A DNA stretch of 64,000 nt from Pseudomonadota bacterium. GTDB taxonomy: Bacteria; Desulfobacterota; Binatia; Binatales; Binataceae. The notes beneath the pieces are model-generated. The model searched no databases and was not told the origin of the DNA. It saw only the letters and a program-made list of their open reading frames with translations. The stretch covers positions 1-64,000 of the forward strand of contig JAJPIF010000001.1 in NCBI GenBank assembly GCA_021324885.1. The letters run 5' to 3'. Positions 8,579 through 17,086 of this stretch are shown one piece after another. The translations under genes were made by a program, and so were the position numbers. How positions within the stretch are numbered: position 1 is the first letter of the stretch; each line of letters opens with the position of its first letter.

Positions 8579-9921
8579 GATTGCGCATGGAGGGGCAGCT
8601 TGACCGTCACAGCGGCGCCGCCGCCCGGATTGTTGCAGGCGGAGATTTCGCCGTGGTGCAAGCGCACGATTTCGCGGCACAGGCTTAAACCCAGCCCGCT
8701 GCCGGCGGTCTTGTGCCCGGCGCCGCGGAAGAAGCGCTCGAAAACGAATGGGAGGTCCTCGGGCGGGATTCCGGGACCGTTATCGCACACGCGTAGGATT
8801 GCGCGATTGCCGTTGCGCTCCAGCGTGGCGGCAATCCGCCCGTTTTCCGGAGCAAACTTGATTGCGTTGTCGAGCAAATTGACCAGCAGCCGCCGCAGAT
8901 GATCCCGGTTGCCGTCGACCACCACCCGGACCTCGGTTTTTGCATCCACGGTGAGATGCCTGGCATCGGTCAAAGGTTCAACCGCCTCGATCACCTCATG
9001 CATCAGTTCGCTCATGTCCACCGGGGCGCGTTGCACAAAGGCTTCGTCGCCAAGCCGCGCAATCGCCAGCAATTCATCGGCGCTGGCGCATAATGCCACC
9101 GTCACGCGCAGCGCCGACTGCAGAGCCTGGCGCAATTCCTCCGGACTGCGCCCGCGATTGAGTTCGACTTCAAGACCGGTGCGCAGGACCGTGAGCGGCG
9201 TGCGCAGCTCGTGCGCCGCGTCGGAGAGAAAGCGGCGCTCGGTGCGCGACGCGGTTTCGAGCCGGTCCAGAAGCGCGTTGATCGAAACGCTCAGCCGCGC
9301 GACTTCGTCCACGGCCGCACCGACCGGGATGCGGTGAGTCAACTCTCTGGGATTGATGCGAGCCAGGTCTCGCGCCAGCAAATTGATTGGAGCCAGCGAG
9401 CGCCCGGCCAGCCAGTAGCCCAACGCCACCGAAACCAGCAGCAGCAACGGAGTCAGCACCAGGAGAATCGTGCCCAGCCGGGCGATCGAATCGCGCACCG
9501 GGGTGGCATCGACGCCGTCTTCGAGCAGCGCGGGCCGGCCATCGATCGACAAGGGCATCACGGCGAACCTGTAAGTGCGACCGCCGTCGAACAGTCCCGG
9601 GCGCCGGATGTTGTCGAGGGCCGGGAGATGGGCCTGAGGGCTGCCGAAATCCGCTATCACCGCGCCTGCGACAATCAGGCGGACGCGCTTATGCGGACCG
9701 AGGTCGCGCTCGCGGCTGAGACGGCGCACAATGGAGGCTGCGGCGGCGCCGTTAAACCGGGTAATCGCGCTGGCGCTGGTATCCGCTTCTTCCATCAGGG
9801 CGGCGTCGAGCGCGCCCCATTGTTGACGGCTGAAGATAACGAACACCGAACCGGCCGCGATTAGAAGGATCGCAGCCAGCACTGCGGCCCAGTAAAGCGT
9901 GAGTTTTTGCCTGATGGTCAT
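8575..9921 (-). CDS. Sensor histidine kinase
   Basis: 448 residues. Two membrane segments (about residues 10-32 and 150-172) bracket a periplasmic sensor region of about 120 residues; a HAMP segment follows (RSLAPI start), then the H-box AAHELRTPL with the phospho-accepting His, N-box LLDNAIKFAPENG, G1 DNGPGIP, F-box FVFERFFRG and G2 GSGLGLSL. It is EnvZ/CusS-like in layout. Downstream of the response regulator by 12 bp and upstream of the efflux genes, so it probably senses a periplasmic compound and controls the pump operon. Confidence 0.95.
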   Translation of the reverse strand: MTIRQKLTLYWAAVLAAILLIAAGSVFVIFSRQQWGALDAALMEEADTSASAITRFNGAAAASIVRRLSRERDLGPHKRVRLIVAGAVIADFGSPQAHLPALDNIRRPGLFDGGRTYRFAVMPLSIDGRPALLEDGVDATPVRDSIARLGTILLVLTPLLLLVSVALGYWLAGRSLAPINLLARDLARINPRELTHRIPVGAAVDEVARLSVSINALLDRLETASRTERRFLSDAAHELRTPLTVLRTGLEVELNRGRSPEELRQALQSALRVTVALCASADELLAIARLGDEAFVQRAPVDMSELMHEVIEAVEPLTDARHLTVDAKTEVRVVVDGNRDHLRRLLVNLLDNAIKFAPENGRIAATLERNGNRAILRVCDNGPGIPPEDLPFVFERFFRGAGHKTAGSGLGLSLCREIVRLHHGEISACNNPGGGAAVTVKLPLHAQS

Positions 9922-9933
9922 TGCGGCAGCGGG

Positions 9934-10614
9934 CTAGCCGCGGCGCATCAAATATCCAGCCCCGCGTACTGTCACGATCAGGGATTCGCTCCCCGCATAG
10001 TCAATCTTCTGGCGCAGCCGATTGACGAATACCTCGATCAGGTTGGTAAATTCGTTGAAATCCGCACCCCACGCCACCTCCACGATCATATCCCGGGTCA
10101 CCACCTGTCCCGCATTGCGCATCAGCAGTTCGAGCAGGATTGTTTCCTTGGGCGAGAGCGAAAGTTCACGGCCGGCGCGCCAGACCTTGCGGCGGATCGT
10201 GTCCATTTCGAGGTCCGCCACCTTGAGCACGGGCGAGGGCGAGACAAAATGGCGCCGCGCGAGGGCCTTGATCCGGGCAAGCAGCTCGGCGAAGGCAAAC
10301 GGCTTGACCAGGTAATCGTCAGCGCCGGAATCAAGCCCGGTCACCCGCTCCTCCACGGAGCCGCGCGCCGTCAGAACAATTACCGGGACCGCACTTCCCC
10401 GGCCGCGAAGGTCACGCAGAAAATCCAGGCCGTCCCTGCCGGGCAGCCGCAAATCGAGCACGATCAGGTCATGGCCCTTGCGTGCGAATTCCCCTTCGGC
10501 GGCTTCCGCGCTCGGCGCCCAATCGACGGCGAAGCCCTCTTCCGTCAAGCCGCGCAAAAGGCTGTGCGCCAGAGCGGCCTCATCCTCGACCAGCAGCAGC
10601 GATAAGCAGTGCAC
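9934..10614 (-). CDS. OmpR-family response regulator
   Basis: 226 residues. Receiver domain with the acidic pair in VEDE, phospho-acceptor Asp in LIVLDLRLPGRDGLD, the conserved Thr and Lys (VLTARG, YLVKPF), then a winged-helix DNA-binding domain ending RLRQKIDY and VRGAGYLM. First gene of the five-gene efflux operon. The likely start is GTG at 10614; no strong Shine-Dalgarno is visible, so the start may be a few codons off. It probably autoregulates the operon. Confidence 0.95.
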   Translation of the reverse strand: MHCLSLLLVEDEAALAHSLLRGLTEEGFAVDWAPSAEAAEGEFARKGHDLIVLDLRLPGRDGLDFLRDLRGRGSAVPVIVLTARGSVEERVTGLDSGADDYLVKPFAFAELLARIKALARRHFVSPSPVLKVADLEMDTIRRKVWRAGRELSLSPKETILLELLMRNAGQVVTRDMIVEVAWGADFNEFTNLIEVFVNRLRQKIDYAGSESLIVTVRGAGYLMRRG

Positions 10615-10726
10615 ATGATGATAATGCCACCGCGCAACGGTTTTCGCGACGCCGCCCCCGCGGGTCTCCCGTCAGCGGCGACCTGTAACCCACAATTCCC
10701 GACCGCGAGCCATTGGTCTGCTTTGA

Positions 10727-11179
10727 TCAGCGCAAGGTGTGCTCGCCGCCGATGCCGCCTACGGCGACCGCTGCTATCCGGGTGGTGCGGCCGCTGCGAT
10801 TGTGCCATGCATGCATCCCGCCGATTTGTACCACGCAGTCGCCCTGCTTCAGATGCGCTTCGCTGCCGTCGTGGAAGATCAGGTCGATTTCACCGTCGAG
10901 AACCACGAGGTAGTCGATGGTTGGCGTCTTGTGCATCACGCCGGGGCTGTCAGTGGGAGGAAACTCAACGATACGGAAGCGCGTCTGGCCGGGCTGGAGA
11001 TCCATCCGGACGCGGTCGAATTGCGCCGTGAAGTCGTGTTCATCCTTGAGGTCGGGTGCGGCGCCTTCGGTGGCCCAGATTTCGGTCAGGGTAAAGCCTC
11101 CCTGCGAGAAGATCTTTGGGCACGGTCCGTCGATAATCGCGTGCGGCTTTGATTGTCCCCCAACGACTCTTCTGGTCAT
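10727..11179 (-). CDS. Cupin domain protein
   Basis: 150 residues with a single cupin fold: HKTPTIDYLVVLDGEIDLIF is the first motif region and GDCVVQIGGMHAWHNRSG the second, so likely metal ligands include the His residues of MHAWHN. Such small cupins bind metals and act as sensors, isomerases or dioxygenases; function is not assignable. Preceded by GGAGG at good spacing. It lies 24 bp after the MurD-type gene on the same strand and may be the third gene of that operon, although a role in cell-wall synthesis is not evident. Confidence 0.8.
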   Translation of the reverse strand: MTRRVVGGQSKPHAIIDGPCPKIFSQGGFTLTEIWATEGAAPDLKDEHDFTAQFDRVRMDLQPGQTRFRIVEFPPTDSPGVMHKTPTIDYLVVLDGEIDLIFHDGSEAHLKQGDCVVQIGGMHAWHNRSGRTTRIAAVAVGGIGGEHTLR

Positions 11180-11203
11180 GGTTTCGCCTCCGCTTGGTAT
11201 TTA

Positions 11204-12610
11204 TCAATCCGCCATGCTCAATTCCCGGACATAACGGCGGAACAGGTCGCCCCGCTCGGCAAAGTCCCTGAACAGACCAAAGCTGGGCGAGGCGGGCGAA
11301 TGCAGGCAGATGCGGCCTTTGGGCGTATTTTCGTAGGCCAGCGAGACCGCGGCGCCCATGTCGGCGGTGAAGAAGCTTTTGGGCAGCGCCGCCCGCTCTC
11401 CGTACTCGCGTTTGATCGCCTGCCAGATTCGCGTCCCCGAGGGCGGAAAAAGAATCAGCGTACGCACCTGGCTGCGGCGCAATCGCTGCGCGAGTTTGTC
11501 CATGTCCACACCCCGATCGAAGCCGCCCAGCATGACCGTCGCGACGCCGGATCCAAGCGCGTCCAGTGCGGCGATGGTCGCTTCGGGAATCGTCGCCAGA
11601 GGGTCGTCATAGAACGTGATTCCGTTGAATGTCCCGACGCATTCGAGCCGGTAAGCCAATGGTTTGAAGGCGCGCACGGCCGCGGCGACAGCTTCGCGTT
11701 GGACGCCGAGGACGCGGCCCACCGCGATCGCGGCGAGAGCGTTGTGCAGATTGAAACGGCCGGGCAGGGCAATCTCGTCAGCCGCCATTATCGTCTCGAT
11801 CTCGCCGTCGTCGCGCCGATGCATGATGTGGTTGCGCTCGAGAAATACCCTGAGCGCCGGGGCCGGTTCCAGGGCAAATCCAACCCGCTGCGCTCGGGTT
11901 AAATCCGCGATCTTACGCGGGATCGGATACATCGCATTGTAGATCAAAACGTCGCCGGCGGTCTGAAAGCGAGTGATGTTTTGCTTGGCGCGAACATAGT
12001 TTTCGAAACCGCCATGCAGGTCGAGATGCTCGGGCACGATGTTCAGCAGCACCGCGATGTGCGGGCTGCGATGGATCCCGTCAAGCTGGTAGCTGGACAG
12101 TTCGATCACGGCGTAACTGCGCGGCCCAATCGATCGGAGCAGATTCAGCGCCGGCACCCCGATATTGCCGACCAGATGCGAATCCAGACCGCCGGCGCGC
12201 AGGATCGCGTGGATCAAAGACGCGGTGGTGCTTTTGCCCTTGGTTCCGGTCACGCCGATAGTCATGCCTGCGTAATTGGCCAGAAAAATTTCGATCTGCG
12301 ACGTCACTCTGACTCCCGCGCGGGCGGCAGCGGCGATCGCCGGCGTAATCAGCGGAACCCCGGGCGATCGGATCACGACCTCGTACCTGTCCAGGCTTGC
12401 CAGGTAGCCCTCGCCGAAGTGAGTGATCGCCTTGCCATCGGCGGCGATCGCGCGTTGCGCTTGCGGATCAAGGCGGTCGATTTGAAGCCGATCGGCGAGC
12501 CCGATCTCCTTGTCAGGGAACTCCGCGCGCAGGAACTGGTAAGTCGCGACTCCTTCGCGGCCCAGCCCAAGGATCAGGACCCGGGCTCCGGCCAGTTCAG
12601 AAAGCATCAT
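11204..12610 (-). CDS. murD: MurD-type UDP-N-acetylmuramoyl-L-alanine glutamate ligase (probably MurD2, L-Glu specific)
   Basis: 468-residue Mur ligase. N-terminal Rossmann-like domain (VLILGLGREG), ATP P-loop GVTGTKGKSTT (about 119-129), central motif NIVPEHLDLHG, and C-terminal SPASPSFG with DFAERGDLF. It adds glutamate to UDP-MurNAc-L-alanine in the cytoplasm. It is not within a dcw cluster; instead it overlaps by 14 bp the probable murL gene. In Xanthomonas the MurD2/MurL pair works as L-Glu ligase plus terminal epimerase, so the L-Glu-specific form (EC 6.3.2.53) is the likelier reading here. That specificity is inferred from context; ordinary D-Glu MurD is the alternative. Confidence 0.88.
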   Translation of the reverse strand: MMLSELAGARVLILGLGREGVATYQFLRAEFPDKEIGLADRLQIDRLDPQAQRAIAADGKAITHFGEGYLASLDRYEVVIRSPGVPLITPAIAAAARAGVRVTSQIEIFLANYAGMTIGVTGTKGKSTTASLIHAILRAGGLDSHLVGNIGVPALNLLRSIGPRSYAVIELSSYQLDGIHRSPHIAVLLNIVPEHLDLHGGFENYVRAKQNITRFQTAGDVLIYNAMYPIPRKIADLTRAQRVGFALEPAPALRVFLERNHIMHRRDDGEIETIMAADEIALPGRFNLHNALAAIAVGRVLGVQREAVAAAVRAFKPLAYRLECVGTFNGITFYDDPLATIPEATIAALDALGSGVATVMLGGFDRGVDMDKLAQRLRRSQVRTLILFPPSGTRIWQAIKREYGERAALPKSFFTADMGAAVSLAYENTPKGRICLHSPASPSFGLFRDFAERGDLFRRYVRELSMAD

Positions 12611-13994
12611 ATGGAGATGAAATTGCCGCCTTAAACCGCGCAGCGTATTGCGGCGGCAGATAATGATCGTCGCTCCATGCCGTCAGGATACTCTGCGCCA
12701 ATGCGGACAAATCCCCAAGCGGCGCAAGCACATCGCGCTCGACCCGTTCGAGCAGCGGCGGGACCGCCTGGCGCTGCCGCCGGCGCCCTTTGATAGTCAA
12801 ATAAAGGCCGGCCAGAGTCTCCTGGCGGGTGCCGACGCACTCAAAGGGCTTGGCACCTTCCATCCCGAGCAGCGCGCGCACGGGCGCGATCAAGTCATCC
12901 TGCTCGAACAGGTCGCGTCCGAAAATCGATTTCATCGTATCGAGCGGGAGAAATGGCGAGAGCGAAATAAAAACGGAAAGGCATTTCGGACAGCGCCCGC
13001 ACCACGCACCCTGAGTCCCGGCGCGATTGCAACTGCGAAACGCCTTGAAATATTCGCCGCAGTTCGCGAACAGCCGGCAGACCTGGATTTCGAACAGCGG
13101 CCGCAGGATGCTGAAATAGCCGACCCCGGGGGCCAGATAGGCTTCCGTGTACTCGCGCATCGCGGTTTCGAAGGCGAAGGTCTTGGAGTACTGATGATTA
13201 ATCTCGGCGCCCAGAAAGCTGACGTTGCCCTCGTCGGCGCTGCGCTCGTTGGAGACCACGACGCGATCGTAGTCGAACAGCGCGGTGCAGCTTGTTCCGA
13301 GCATTGCGAGCAGGGCTGAAAAGGGGGTGTGGCCGTTCAAGTATCCGCGGCGGTTGAGTTCAAGCAGCAGCGGATCGAGCGTGCGCCGCACAACCAGCGG
13401 ACGCGAACAACCGGCGATCGCCGCCACCTCCAACGCGGCGGGCAGAGGGTTGAGCAGCAAGCAATTGAACTCTTCGCCCGCCGCGCGCAATTCGTGCAGA
13501 GTCAGCGCCGAGTCCTTGCCGCCGCTTACCATCACCAGACTGCGCCGGGCATTGTGCAGGGCGGGCTTTGCGAGCACCGCCCCCTTTGGGATTCGAGCCG
13601 AAATCTTCAGGAAATCCGGGCTTCTGAAATCGATGCGGTTGATGTAAAAGAATTCGCCCATCCCGCGCAGCCACAGATCCCGCCACCATCGAATTTGTCC
13701 TTCATCCAGCGCGCCTGCTTCGATTACAACTTCGCGCGGGCAAGCCGCTTTCCAGTAGGAAAGCATCTCGATGAGGCCCAGATGGAACGCCAGGCGCTCC
13801 ACCGCAGCCGTATCGAGATCGTCGATGCGCGAGCGCTCGATCGATTCGATCGCGATCTCGGGTGTGAATACGATGTCCGGTTCGAGGAGAAAGCGGAACC
13901 GTATCCAGAGAACATTGCCAGCGCGTTCCCAAGCGCAGCTTTGATAGATGAAACGCGGATGTTTGCGGCGCAGTTTTTCCGCCGTAAGGGTCAT
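12597..13994 (-). CDS. murL: Probable MurL, UDP-MurNAc-L-Ala-L-Glu epimerase
   Basis: 465 residues. A PP-loop-like nucleotide motif SGGKDS (about 157-162), a following NERSADEGNV segment and a Cys cluster CGRCPKC in the last third match the architecture of MurL, the ATP-dependent enzyme that epimerises the terminal L-glutamate of UDP-MurNAc-L-Ala-L-Glu (EC 5.1.1.23). Length fits the Xanthomonas enzyme. The gene overlaps the MurD-type ligase by 14 bp, the expected partner. The start ATG at 13994 lacks a good Shine-Dalgarno site. If the assignment is wrong, it is still an ATP-pyrophosphatase-like (adenine nucleotide alpha hydrolase superfamily) enzyme. Confidence 0.8.
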   Translation of the reverse strand: MTLTAEKLRRKHPRFIYQSCAWERAGNVLWIRFRFLLEPDIVFTPEIAIESIERSRIDDLDTAAVERLAFHLGLIEMLSYWKAACPREVVIEAGALDEGQIRWWRDLWLRGMGEFFYINRIDFRSPDFLKISARIPKGAVLAKPALHNARRSLVMVSGGKDSALTLHELRAAGEEFNCLLLNPLPAALEVAAIAGCSRPLVVRRTLDPLLLELNRRGYLNGHTPFSALLAMLGTSCTALFDYDRVVVSNERSADEGNVSFLGAEINHQYSKTFAFETAMREYTEAYLAPGVGYFSILRPLFEIQVCRLFANCGEYFKAFRSCNRAGTQGAWCGRCPKCLSVFISLSPFLPLDTMKSIFGRDLFEQDDLIAPVRALLGMEGAKPFECVGTRQETLAGLYLTIKGRRRQRQAVPPLLERVERDVLAPLGDLSALAQSILTAWSDDHYLPPQYAARFKAAISSPYDAF

Positions 13995-14024
13995 GTGAAT
14001 TGCGGCTTTTTCGCACCCTCGCCC

Positions 14025-14054
14025 GCACCCTCTCCCTGGTCAGGAGGAGGGTGC
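14025..14054. repeat. Intergenic palindrome, REP-like
   Basis: GCACCCTC (14025-14032) pairs with GAGGGTGC (14047-14054), with inner TCC/GGA pairing and a short loop. A related hairpin (C-rich arm, CTACCAG-type loop, G-rich arm) lies at 22051-22082. Both sit in short gaps next to gene ends, so they may act as transcript-end or attenuator structures or belong to a dispersed repeat family. Confidence 0.5.
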
Positions 14055-14100
14055 CGAATGATCGTGAGGAAAAGATTATGTTCGGTCATCCTTACTAGTA

Positions 14101-15321
14101 CTAGTTGCGCAGGATGACGGCGCTGCCTTGATTTTCGAAGGCCCAGCCCAGACAGGCGGCGATGTGACCGTTCTTGACCTGGCGGCATCCGCTGGCGCGG
14201 TCGTAGGTGTGTTTGCCTTCGGCCCAGTGGGGGCAGAAATCGTCGGCGCGATGGCGCAACTGGCGCACGTTCTCGATCACCATCGCGATCCCGTGCGTAT
14301 AGCCCTCGGAAAGGTGGCCGCCGGAGAGGTTGGACGGCAGCCGGCCGTCGATCTTGAGCGCGCCGTCCTTGACGAAATCGCCCGCCTCGCCATAGCCGCA
14401 AAAGCCATAGGCTTCCAGGTTGATCAGGCTGGTAAAGGTGAAAGCGTCGTAGGCTGAAACGAAATCGATGTCCTTCTGGCTGACGCCGGCCATCCCGAAC
14501 AGCCGCTGGCGCCCGTAATTGCCGGCGACATAATGAATCACCGGCCGCGAGTAGTTCCACATCGGATTGTCGGTCGTCATCCGGGCGATGCCGCCCATGA
14601 TATAAACCGGCGGCTGGCGCAGGTCGAAGGCGCGTTCGCGCGAGGTGATTATCAGCGCGGCGGCGACGTCGGTCTCAAGACAGCAGTCCAGCAGGCGGAA
14701 CGGCTTGGAGACCCATCGCGATCGCTGATGGTCCTCGATCGTGATCGGCTTTTTCATAATCGCCTTGGGATTGAGCGTGGCGTGATAGCGATGGGCCACC
14801 GCGACTTCGGCAAAGGCGCGCGTGGTGTTGCCGGTGTCAGGCAGCCAGCGCATCGCCGACATCCCGAACCGCTGCGCCGGCGTGGTCCATCCCCAGGTCA
14901 TGTTGAACTGACCGTCGCCCGCGGCGACCGCCTGCCTGACCGGACCTCCCGGGCTCTGCCCGCCCATCCGGCGGTTGGAGCGTCCGTTCATGGAGCGGAA
15001 CACCACGATCGTGTGACAGCATCCCGCCTCCAACAAGCCGATGCATTTCATGATCAGAGCCTCGGTGCTGGAACCGCCACCCATGATATCGACCGAGTAG
15101 TTCAGCCGGATTCCCAGCGCGGTCGCGACATGATTTGAACTGGTCGAGTCCATCGCCTGGTAGCTGGTCATGCCGTCGATGTCGCGCGGCTGAAGCCCGG
15201 CGTCATCCATCGCTTTTTTGATCGCCTCGCAAGCCATAGACAACGTGGTCCGGTTGGAGGGACGCATGTGCGGCGTTTCACCGACGCCGACGATGCAATA
15301 TTTGTCAGTGAGCGTTCCCAT
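14101..15321 (-). CDS. Thiolase-fold protein, SCP-x/Ltp2 type, without canonical Cys and His
   Basis: 406 residues with a thiolase-superfamily fold: N-terminal YCIVGVGETPHM, a middle FVSAYDAFTFTSL (typical YDSFT-like region) and C-terminal CLGWAFENQGSAVILRN. The site where thiolases have the nucleophilic Cys reads MGGGSSTEAL and the usual GHP.GATG motif reads GGHLSEGYTHG, so the usual Cys and His are replaced. This pattern recalls Ltp2/DitF-like proteins, which act as aldolases in side-chain breakdown, often with a DUF35 partner; no DUF35 gene is adjacent. Start 15321 has GGGAGGAACTG just upstream. Substrate unknown. Confidence 0.8.
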   Translation of the reverse strand: MGTLTDKYCIVGVGETPHMRPSNRTTLSMACEAIKKAMDDAGLQPRDIDGMTSYQAMDSTSSNHVATALGIRLNYSVDIMGGGSSTEALIMKCIGLLEAGCCHTIVVFRSMNGRSNRRMGGQSPGGPVRQAVAAGDGQFNMTWGWTTPAQRFGMSAMRWLPDTGNTTRAFAEVAVAHRYHATLNPKAIMKKPITIEDHQRSRWVSKPFRLLDCCLETDVAAALIITSRERAFDLRQPPVYIMGGIARMTTDNPMWNYSRPVIHYVAGNYGRQRLFGMAGVSQKDIDFVSAYDAFTFTSLINLEAYGFCGYGEAGDFVKDGALKIDGRLPSNLSGGHLSEGYTHGIAMVIENVRQLRHRADDFCPHWAEGKHTYDRASGCRQVKNGHIAACLGWAFENQGSAVILRN

Positions 15322-15498
15322 CAGTTCCTCCCGCTCCCAATGCGTCTTTGAAAATCGCCGCACGCCGGTTTCGTCCCTCGCGCCAATTCAATTCGGCCGG
15401 ATAAGATCGGCAGCGTCGGCGAATCCCTTTTGGTATAACCTCTTTTATAGACGATAAGAAAGTACAACGAGCAAGAAATTGAGGGCGAGGATCCTGCG

Positions 15499-15855
15499 AT
15501 GGCGGAACTGGTCAAGGAAAAATGCGTAGCCTGCCGGCGCGATTCGCCGCGCGTCACCGAAGCCGAAATAGAGGAACTCGGCGCCCAGCTTTCCGGCTGG
15601 AGCGTGATCGAGCGCGATGCTATCCCGCGGCTGCAGAAGGTCTTCAAATTTCCCGATTTTGCCCGGGCGCTCGCCTTTACCAACCGTGTCGGCGGGATCG
15701 CCGAGGAACAGGGACATCATCCGGCGCTGCTGACCGAGTGGGGCCGCGTCACAGTGACGTGGTGGACGCACAAGATCCGCGGCCTGCATCGCAACGATTT
15801 CATCATGGCGGCCAAGACCGACGAAATCGCGGCGCAAGCGGGCGCCGCCGAGTGA
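15499..15855 (+). CDS. phhB: Pterin-4a-carbinolamine dehydratase
   Basis: 118 residues with the DCoH/PhhB active-site signature EEQGHHP followed by [20 protein letters not shown], including the catalytic His pair and Asp. It dehydrates 4a-hydroxytetrahydrobiopterin produced by aromatic amino acid hydroxylases, or serves molybdopterin or folate metabolism; a molybdenum enzyme occurs at 43.1 kb but no hydroxylase is nearby. An N-terminal extension with CVAC is present. Divergent from the thiolase-like gene. Confidence 0.93.
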   Translation: MAELVKEKCVACRRDSPRVTEAEIEELGAQLSGWSVIERDAIPRLQKVFKFPDFARALAFTNRVGGIAEEQGHHPALLTEWGRVTVTWWTHKIRGLHRNDFIMAAKTDEIAAQAGAAE

Positions 15856-16039
15856 GCACTGGGAGCATGGTTGGCGGAATGCTTGACGTCTCAGGCACTC
15901 TCGCCTTCCAGCAAAAAAGTGGAAGGGGAAAAAGCAAGCGCCACAGAGATTCGCGTCACGTTGATTCCCCCGGCCTTCGCTATCGCACAGCCGGATCGAA
16001 CTGAAAATTTCAGGAAATCCCCGGTCGATTTACCGAAAG

Positions 16040-16486
16040 TCAGTAGCTGATTAACGTGAAGCGCTGCAGGACGCAGACTTCACCGAATTGATTGGTGTAG
16101 CTCACCTCGTAGGTGTGGAAGACCATCGTACCCATCCGGCCCTCGGATTCGCGCAGGTCGGCGAGTTTGGTCTGCACCGTGATGCGGTCGCCGGGCCGAA
16201 TCGGATGGAAGTACTCCCATTCCGAGCCGCCGTCCAGACCGCGTTTGGGCAGTTCAAAGGGGAGCTTCAAAAAAATGCCGCCGAGCATGCGGCCGAAAGT
16301 GGGCGGCGCGATCATGCCGCCAAAGCGTGTCTTGCGCGCCGCCTGCTCGTCGTTGAACAGCGGGTTGGGATCCTCGATTGCCTGGGCAAACTTCTTAATC
16401 GCACCCCGCTCGATCTCGTAGGTCACCGGAGCGGTGGTAAAGCCCACCGCCTTCATCATTTCATCAGTCAGGATCTTGTTGGCCAT
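16040..16486 (-). CDS. MaoC-like (N-terminal FAS1 dehydratase type) hot-dog protein
   Basis: 148 residues with one hot-dog fold. AIEDPNPLFNDEQAARKTRFGG and IAPPTFGRML form the region that in MaoC-type hydratases holds D/H catalytic residues; EWEYFHPIRPGDRITV is the typical second conserved block. Likely acts on a 2-enoyl-CoA or 3-hydroxyacyl-CoA in acyl-CoA breakdown, perhaps as half of a heterodimer. ATG at 16486 is preferred over the TTG one codon earlier, with GGAAG 8 nt upstream. Related to the N-terminal half of the protein at 33046-34239. Confidence 0.82.
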   Translation of the reverse strand: MANKILTDEMMKAVGFTTAPVTYEIERGAIKKFAQAIEDPNPLFNDEQAARKTRFGGMIAPPTFGRMLGGIFLKLPFELPKRGLDGGSEWEYFHPIRPGDRITVQTKLADLRESEGRMGTMVFHTYEVSYTNQFGEVCVLQRFTLISY

Positions 16487-16584
16487 CAATTCATCTTCCC
16501 GGTCGGGTCCCTGCGCTCTTTAGCGGAGTTAGTCGAAAGTCGGAGGGCATGCAACGGGAGCAGAATCGACGGAGATCATTCGGG

Positions 16585-16932
16585 TTACTGGCGCTTGGAA
16601 GCGGCGCCGTCCGCACATTGCGGACAGTTTTCCATCGTCGGCGTCTGTTGCAGATGTTCGTGGGGGATTTCGCTTCCACATTCGGCGCAGCGTCCGTACT
16701 CACCTGCGGCGATCCGAACCAGCGCGCGGCCGATCGCCTCCAGACGCGCTCTGCCCCGGTCGTCCAGACGCCCCCCCAAGGCGCGCACGATATTTTCCGC
16801 CTGCGCCTGCGCCTCGTATTGGTCAGCGTTGGCCTCCAGCCAGCGCAAGTTGTCGTCCACCTCGGCGACCTTGGCGACCAGTGCGCGGCGTTCAGCCAAC
16901 AATTGCGCGCGAATTTTTTCGATTTCCAACAT
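16585..16932 (-). CDS. DksA/TraR-type zinc-finger protein
   Basis: 115 residues: an N-terminal coiled-coil (MLEIEKIRAQLLAERRALV and on) followed by a four-cysteine zinc finger CAEC...CPQC, the DksA/TraR layout. Proteins of this family bind the RNA polymerase secondary channel. The coiled coil lacks an obvious DxxDxA tip, so a true DksA role is uncertain. GGAGGT is 9 nt before the ATG. Stands alone between a MaoC gene and an LLM oxidoreductase gene. Confidence 0.88.
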   Translation of the reverse strand: MLEIEKIRAQLLAERRALVAKVAEVDDNLRWLEANADQYEAQAQAENIVRALGGRLDDRGRARLEAIGRALVRIAAGEYGRCAECGSEIPHEHLQQTPTMENCPQCADGAASKRQ

Positions 16933-17086
16933 GACCAGTTACCTCCGCGTTATCAGCGCCTTTGAAGAGCATCATCCATGCCGCCGGCGGTGCGTGGAGT
17001 CAGGACCGCCTGGCGCTGCGCCTGGAGTCACTGTGTCCAACCGCGTCAGTCACGATGTCTCCTGCGGGATCAGCGCCGTGTGAAAG

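Noticed and set aside
15904-15926. 7-bp stem hairpin after the pterin dehydratase gene as terminator
   Set aside because: No T-run follows on the plus strand; too weak to call.
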